Below, one piece after another: positions 61,117 through 64,000 of a DNA stretch of 64,000 nt; position 1 is the first letter of the stretch; each line of letters starts with the position of its first letter. The stretch comes from Bhargavaea cecembensis DSE10 (GTDB taxonomy: Bacteria; Bacillota; Bacilli; Bacillales_A; Planococcaceae). Below the pieces are notes generated by a model. The model saw nothing but the letters and a program-made list of their open reading frames with translations. It was not told the DNA's origin and did not search any database. The stretch spans positions 62,001 to 126,000 of the forward strand of contig NZ_AOFT01000004.1 in NCBI RefSeq assembly GCF_000348905.1, read 5' to 3'. Made by a program: the position numbers and the translations under genes.

Positions 61117-61980
61117 CTATAAACCCGTCTCCGAAATCAGTTCCCCGACCGTCCCGAACTCATATCCCTCGGCAATCAGCCAATCCAGGATTCCCGGCAA
61201 GACCCGGATGGTATGGGCATTGTCCAGAATATGCATGGTGATGATACTGCCCGGCTGAACGCCGTCCATCACCCGTCTGTACACTTCCTGATCCGTCAAT
61301 GCCGGATTCCAGTCATCTGATGAGACGCCGACCTGAATGATATAATCCACTCCGGCTGCAGTAATTTTCTGTGCCGTTTCATGATCCAGCCTTCCTCTGG
61401 GCGGCCTCACATAATTGGCCGGTGCTTGCCCGATTGCATCTGTAATCACTCCATCAGACTTGATGATCTGCTCTTGCATCTCCAATAGAGGGAGACCGGG
61501 AAGCTCAGGATGGGAATACGTATGGTTGGCAATCTCATGACCGTCTTCGAGAATGGCCAGCGCCAGCTGCGGATTTCGTTCAACGCCTTCACCAATGAGA
61601 AAGAAAGTTGAATGGATCCCATATTCCCTCAGAATCGAAAGCACTTCGTTTACCGTCTGGTCGCTTGCCCAGTCATCAAAGGTAAGCGCGATCTTTTTGC
61701 CTTCTGTCGGGAACCGGTCAATAACCTTCGGCTTCGCTTCCTGATAGTCTTCGTTGAATGACAGCTGATTGAATTCAACAGCAATGGGTTCGTCAAGTAC
61801 GTCCTCAGGTTCTCCCCGTCCGGGACTGACATGGCAGCCTGCAGCCAGCAAGGCCAGTGAGACGGCGGTGATCCAGATGGGTTTACGTATACCATCACAA
61901 CCTTTCGCTATTTGGATTGCAGAAGCACCGCTGTCCCTATTTATATTCAGGACCATCTTCCCATGCATGGACCAACGCAT
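61117..61980 (-). CDS. Polysaccharide-deacetylase lipoprotein
   Basis: About 287 residues from the first ATG. Lipobox L-L-A-A-G-C follows a short hydrophobic signal; then one NodB domain with A-L-T-F-D-D-W-A-S-D, H-E-I-A-N-H-T-Y-S-H, and R-P-P-R-G-R, all metal and catalytic residues intact. Removes acetyl groups from a surface polysaccharide. Start is uncertain: the signal lies about 30 residues in, and none of the three in-frame ATGs (61980, 61968, 61956) has a good ribosome site. The overlapping short ORF at 61947-62069 has one and may couple translation. Confidence 0.85.
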   Translation of the reverse strand: MRWSMHGKMVLNINRDSGASAIQIAKGCDGIRKPIWITAVSLALLAAGCHVSPGRGEPEDVLDEPIAVEFNQLSFNEDYQEAKPKVIDRFPTEGKKIALTFDDWASDQTVNEVLSILREYGIHSTFFLIGEGVERNPQLALAILEDGHEIANHTYSHPELPGLPLLEMQEQIIKSDGVITDAIGQAPANYVRPPRGRLDHETAQKITAAGVDYIIQVGVSSDDWNPALTDQEVYRRVMDGVQPGSIITMHILDNAHTIRVLPGILDWLIAEGYEFGTVGELISETGL

Positions 61981-62069
61981 AGACTGGGACTGGTTCCTTC
62001 GCGGAGAGAACCCTCTTTGGAGGACAAGCGCCCATAAAAATAAGGAAGACCAATGACTTTTTGGGACAT
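61947..62069 (-). CDS. Possible 40-residue leader peptide
   Basis: ATG 62067-62069 follows AAAGGGAGG, the strongest ribosome site in the region. The stop at 61947-61949 lies 7 bases inside the ATG at 61956 of the deacetylase frame, a layout typical of translational coupling. The product has no recognised family. It could be a real leader or a decayed gene start. Confidence 0.4.
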   Translation of the reverse strand: MSQKVIGLPYFYGRLSSKEGSLREGTSPSLCVGPCMGRWS

Positions 62070-62124
62070 GTTATTTACCTCCCTTTTAGACAACCGGCCA
62101 CTCTTACTGCGATCCGGAACAAAA

Positions 62125-62150
62125 AAAACCGGCCTCCAGAAGCCGGTTTT
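62125..62150 (-). terminator. Terminator-like hairpin upstream of the polysaccharide operon
   Basis: AAAACCGGC pairs with GCCGGTTTT across 8 bases, followed on the minus strand by more T. It lies upstream of the operon rather than after a gene read that way, so it may stop readthrough or act as an attenuator. Confidence 0.6.
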
Positions 62151-62254
62151 CTGCATCTCATTTTTTAGTTGGCCAGTGCTGCCGGATCCCCGGTTTCTTC
62201 ATGTGAAACTTCCCACCCCCTTTTTCCGTATAACTGGAAAAGGAGTGAACGGAC

Positions 62255-62440
62255 ATGAGAGAAAAAACGAGAGGCACCTTCAATAGCGCTGGCATTGCCA
62301 TCGGGATCAGCTACGCCTTCGTCTTTGGCATGCTGTTCGAGAACATCGCCCTCGGCATCTCATTCGGACTCATCTTCTCCATCGTCTTCAGCAACGTCTT
62401 TAACGGGGCAAATAGAAAAAAGCGGGAGAGATGTGACTGA
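62255..62440 (+). CDS. Small two-helix membrane protein
   Basis: 61 residues, with AAAAGGAG 9 bases before the ATG. Hydrophobic G-I-A-I-G-I-S-Y-A-F-V-F-G-M-L-F-E-N and A-L-G-I-S-F-G-L-I-F-S-I-V-F, then a basic tail N-R-K-K-R-E-R. Like the protein at 54553-54717. Overlaps the next gene by 1 base (TGATG). Function unknown. Confidence 0.74.
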   Translation: MREKTRGTFNSAGIAIGISYAFVFGMLFENIALGISFGLIFSIVFSNVFNGANRKKRERCD

Positions 62441-62595
62441 TGCCGGGCGAAAAGCGGAGCTCCGACGTTAATTGGACTTGGCTGACGATGGGGATGTGTG
62501 CAGGCCTCCTCGTCGACATCCTGACCGACAGCATGCCGTTCGGGATCCTGGCCGGCTTTGCCTTTGCGTTAATCTTTGCACCGACTCCACAATAA
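62440..62595 (+). CDS. Small two-helix membrane protein
   Basis: 51 residues starting at the ATG overlapping the previous stop, with GGGAGAG before it. L-T-M-G-M-C-A-G-L-L-V-D-I-L and P-F-G-I-L-A-G-F-A-F-A-L-I-F are the two hydrophobic stretches, with S-M between, matching the pattern of the neighbour. The pair may act together. Too short for confident family assignment. Confidence 0.7.
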   Translation: MPGEKRSSDVNWTWLTMGMCAGLLVDILTDSMPFGILAGFAFALIFAPTPQ

Positions 62596-62632
62596 AAAGA
62601 GGAAGCCGGGCATCAATGCCGGCTTCCTCTTT
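62596..62632. terminator. Bidirectional intrinsic terminator
   Basis: AAAGAGGAAGCCGG pairs perfectly with CCGGCTTCCTCTTT across 9 bases, between convergent genes. Confidence 0.85.
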
Positions 62633-62633
62633 A

Positions 62634-63824
62634 TTAATGGACCGCGTTCAAATAATCCACAGCGAACCCGCTCATGGCGATGATCCCCGTCGGAATCGCC
62701 TTTTCATCAAAAACGATGCCCGGGTTGTGCAGAGAGAGATGGGTGCGGCTGTCTTCGGCGTTCCTCGTGCCGAGCCGGAACAGCATGCCCGGAATCTGCT
62801 CGAGATAATAGGCGAAGTCTTCGCTGCCCGTCGACGGTTCTTTCAGATAGTCGATGTTTTCCTGACCGAGGTGCTTTTTGAGCGACTGTTCCAATTGGCC
62901 GACCAGGTGCGGATCATTGATGACCGGCGGACATCCCGCCCCCTTGAAATCAACCTCTGCCTCTGCATTCGATGCGGCAGCGACGTGGTGGGCGATTTCC
63001 TTCATGCGCTTTTTGATGTAATCGCGGGTCGTCTGGCTGAGCGTGCGAACAGTACCCGATACGTTCACATCGGTCGCGATGACATTATTAGCGGTGCCTC
63101 CATCGATCTGGCCCGCCGTAATGACAGCCGGGTCGAACGGTGACAGGTTCCGGGAGATGATACGCTGGAACAGGTCCACGACATCACCCGCCACCGGCAC
63201 GGGATCGACCGCTTTTTCCGGATGGGCGCCGTGGCCGCCCGTACCCTTGACAGTCACATGGAACGTATCGTTCGCCGCGGTCATCGGGCCGGGCCGGATG
63301 CCGATTTTCCCTGCATCGGTCGACGGCCATGTATGGAGACACACCGCGTGGTCAGGCTTCGGATTCTCGAGCACGCCCGCCTCAATCAGTTCCGGGGCGC
63401 CCCCCGCCTTTTCTTCTGATGGCTGGAAGACGAACTTGATCGTGCCCTTCCAATCATCGCGCGTCCGATCAAGCACCTTTGCTGCACCGATCAGCACGGT
63501 CGTATGGATGTCATGGCCGCAGGCGTGCATGACATTCGGCTTCTCAGAAGCGAACTCCACACCGGACTCCTCCATCAGCGGCAGTGCATCCAGGTCCGCC
63601 CGCAGCATAAGGACAGGTCCGTCACCGGCCTTCCCGTGCATTAGCCCGACCGCGCCCGTCTCAAGGCCAAGCTCCTGCCACTCGATAGTCGTATCCTTCA
63701 GCTGTTCCTTCACGAACTTGGTGGTCTCGTATTCCTCATGGCTCAGCTCCGGATGCATGTGGATATGCCTCCGGATGCGGATCATTTCCTCTTTAATCTC
63801 TTCAACGATTGCTTGAATCTCCAT
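62634..63824 (-). CDS. M20 family amidohydrolase
   Basis: 396 residues from ATG 63822-63824, after GGAGG. Zinc motif H-A-C-G-H-D-I-H, E-E-K-A-G-G-A-P, and the opening R-R-H-I-H-M-H-P-E-L-S. A third such hydrolase in this window, each with different neighbours. Substrate unknown. Confidence 0.9.
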   Translation of the reverse strand: MEIQAIVEEIKEEMIRIRRHIHMHPELSHEEYETTKFVKEQLKDTTIEWQELGLETGAVGLMHGKAGDGPVLMLRADLDALPLMEESGVEFASEKPNVMHACGHDIHTTVLIGAAKVLDRTRDDWKGTIKFVFQPSEEKAGGAPELIEAGVLENPKPDHAVCLHTWPSTDAGKIGIRPGPMTAANDTFHVTVKGTGGHGAHPEKAVDPVPVAGDVVDLFQRIISRNLSPFDPAVITAGQIDGGTANNVIATDVNVSGTVRTLSQTTRDYIKKRMKEIAHHVAAASNAEAEVDFKGAGCPPVINDPHLVGQLEQSLKKHLGQENIDYLKEPSTGSEDFAYYLEQIPGMLFRLGTRNAEDSRTHLSLHNPGIVFDEKAIPTGIIAMSGFAVDYLNAVH

Positions 63825-63914
63825 CAAATCCTCCGTTCTGTTTGGGTTTGGATTCTATCTCCCGATACCTTTCCATTACCCGCAACTGCCCGGAGGTATG
63901 TATGGTTCCCTCCC

Positions 63915-64000
63915 TCACCTGCCCTTCATTTGATCCGACAACCTGCCTTCCGCCCATTCAAGCACCGCCTCACCCGTCCTCCGCTCCGATGCAGCGGCCC
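63915..64000 (-). CDS. C-terminal end of an unknown gene (partial)
   Basis: A frame that is open from the window edge and ends at TGA 63915-63917 gives about 28 residues, ending E-A-V-L-E-W-A-E-G-R-L-S-D-Q-M-K-G-R. It is read toward the M20 gene, 90 bases upstream of it. Too short to name; could also be chance. Confidence 0.35.
   Translation of the reverse strand, partial: AAASERRTGEAVLEWAEGRLSDQMKGR

Noticed and set aside
62170-62254. A riboswitch (for example c-di-GMP type) before the polysaccharide operon
   Set aside because: No conserved aptamer core could be matched in the leader; only a hairpin and a short ORF are seen.
1-64000. rRNA, tRNA or prophage genes
   Set aside because: No cloverleaf-like sequences, rRNA stretches or phage structural genes could be recognised in the window.

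Overview
The window looks like a chromosome segment of a moderately GC-rich Bacillota bacterium, most plausibly a Planococcaceae-type member of the Bacillales. The grounds are strong AGGAGG-type ribosome sites, frequent GTG/TTG starts, an LXG toxin followed by YwqK-like antitoxin and endonuclease V genes as in the Bacillus subtilis ywqJKL order, a RocR-like sigma-54 activator with RpoN/SigL, a YuiD-like PAP2 protein, an S-layer-homology protein and a DUF5362 protein. The genus is inferred, not proven. No rRNA, tRNA, CRISPR array, insertion sequence or phage structural gene was seen.

Layout. 0-2 kb: end of an iron-type ABC permease, a YciI protein and malic enzyme. 2-6.7 kb: an LXG deaminase toxin with its antitoxin, a frameshifted second antitoxin, endonuclease V and an inosine/uridine-type nucleoside hydrolase, plus an orphan YezG-like immunity gene. 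6.8-9.2 kb: three prepilin-like genes, the largest AT-rich. 9.3-11 kb: an acyl-CoA ligase. 11-34 kb: an apparent sigma-54 island for proline/hydroxyproline peptides: prolyl oligopeptidase, an oligopeptide ABC transporter, two M24B Xaa-Pro peptidases, RpoN itself, a six-gene hydroxyproline catabolic operon, a PAS/AAA+/Fis activator and a three-gene iron-sulfur/FAD dehydrogenase operon. Six -24/-12 elements with the invariant GG-N10-GC spacing sit upstream of these units. 34-48 kb: amidase, three M20-type hydrolases (one of the carbamoylase type), an NhaC antiporter, MATE pump, HAD phosphatase, YcsI-like hydro-lyase, GNAT and ketopantoate reductase. 48.5-54.7 kb: NUDIX, a lone XRE regulator, an SLH protein, a DUF4236/thermonuclease pair and a SEC-C protein. 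54.8-62 kb: an exopolysaccharide operon (nucleotide-sugar dehydrogenase, degenerate deacetylase, PilZ-like/GT2 synthase, two deacetylase lipoproteins). 62-64 kb: two tiny membrane proteins, a further M20 hydrolase and the tail of another gene.

How the genes fit together: peptides rich in proline or hydroxyproline would be imported by the Opp system, cut by prolyl oligopeptidase and the Xaa-Pro peptidases, and free 4-hydroxyproline epimerised, oxidised, deaminated and oxidised to 2-oxoglutarate, which the nearby malic enzyme could help balance. Placing rpoN in the middle of its own candidate targets is the most coherent story here.

The most unusual non-coding feature is a set of six intergenic arrays of different sequence but the same 21-bp spacing (one alternates 21 and 31 bp, a 52-bp super-period), all at gene 3' ends beside terminators. 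The equal period with unrelated sequence, and spacings equal to whole numbers of DNA turns, are not explained by any annotated feature.
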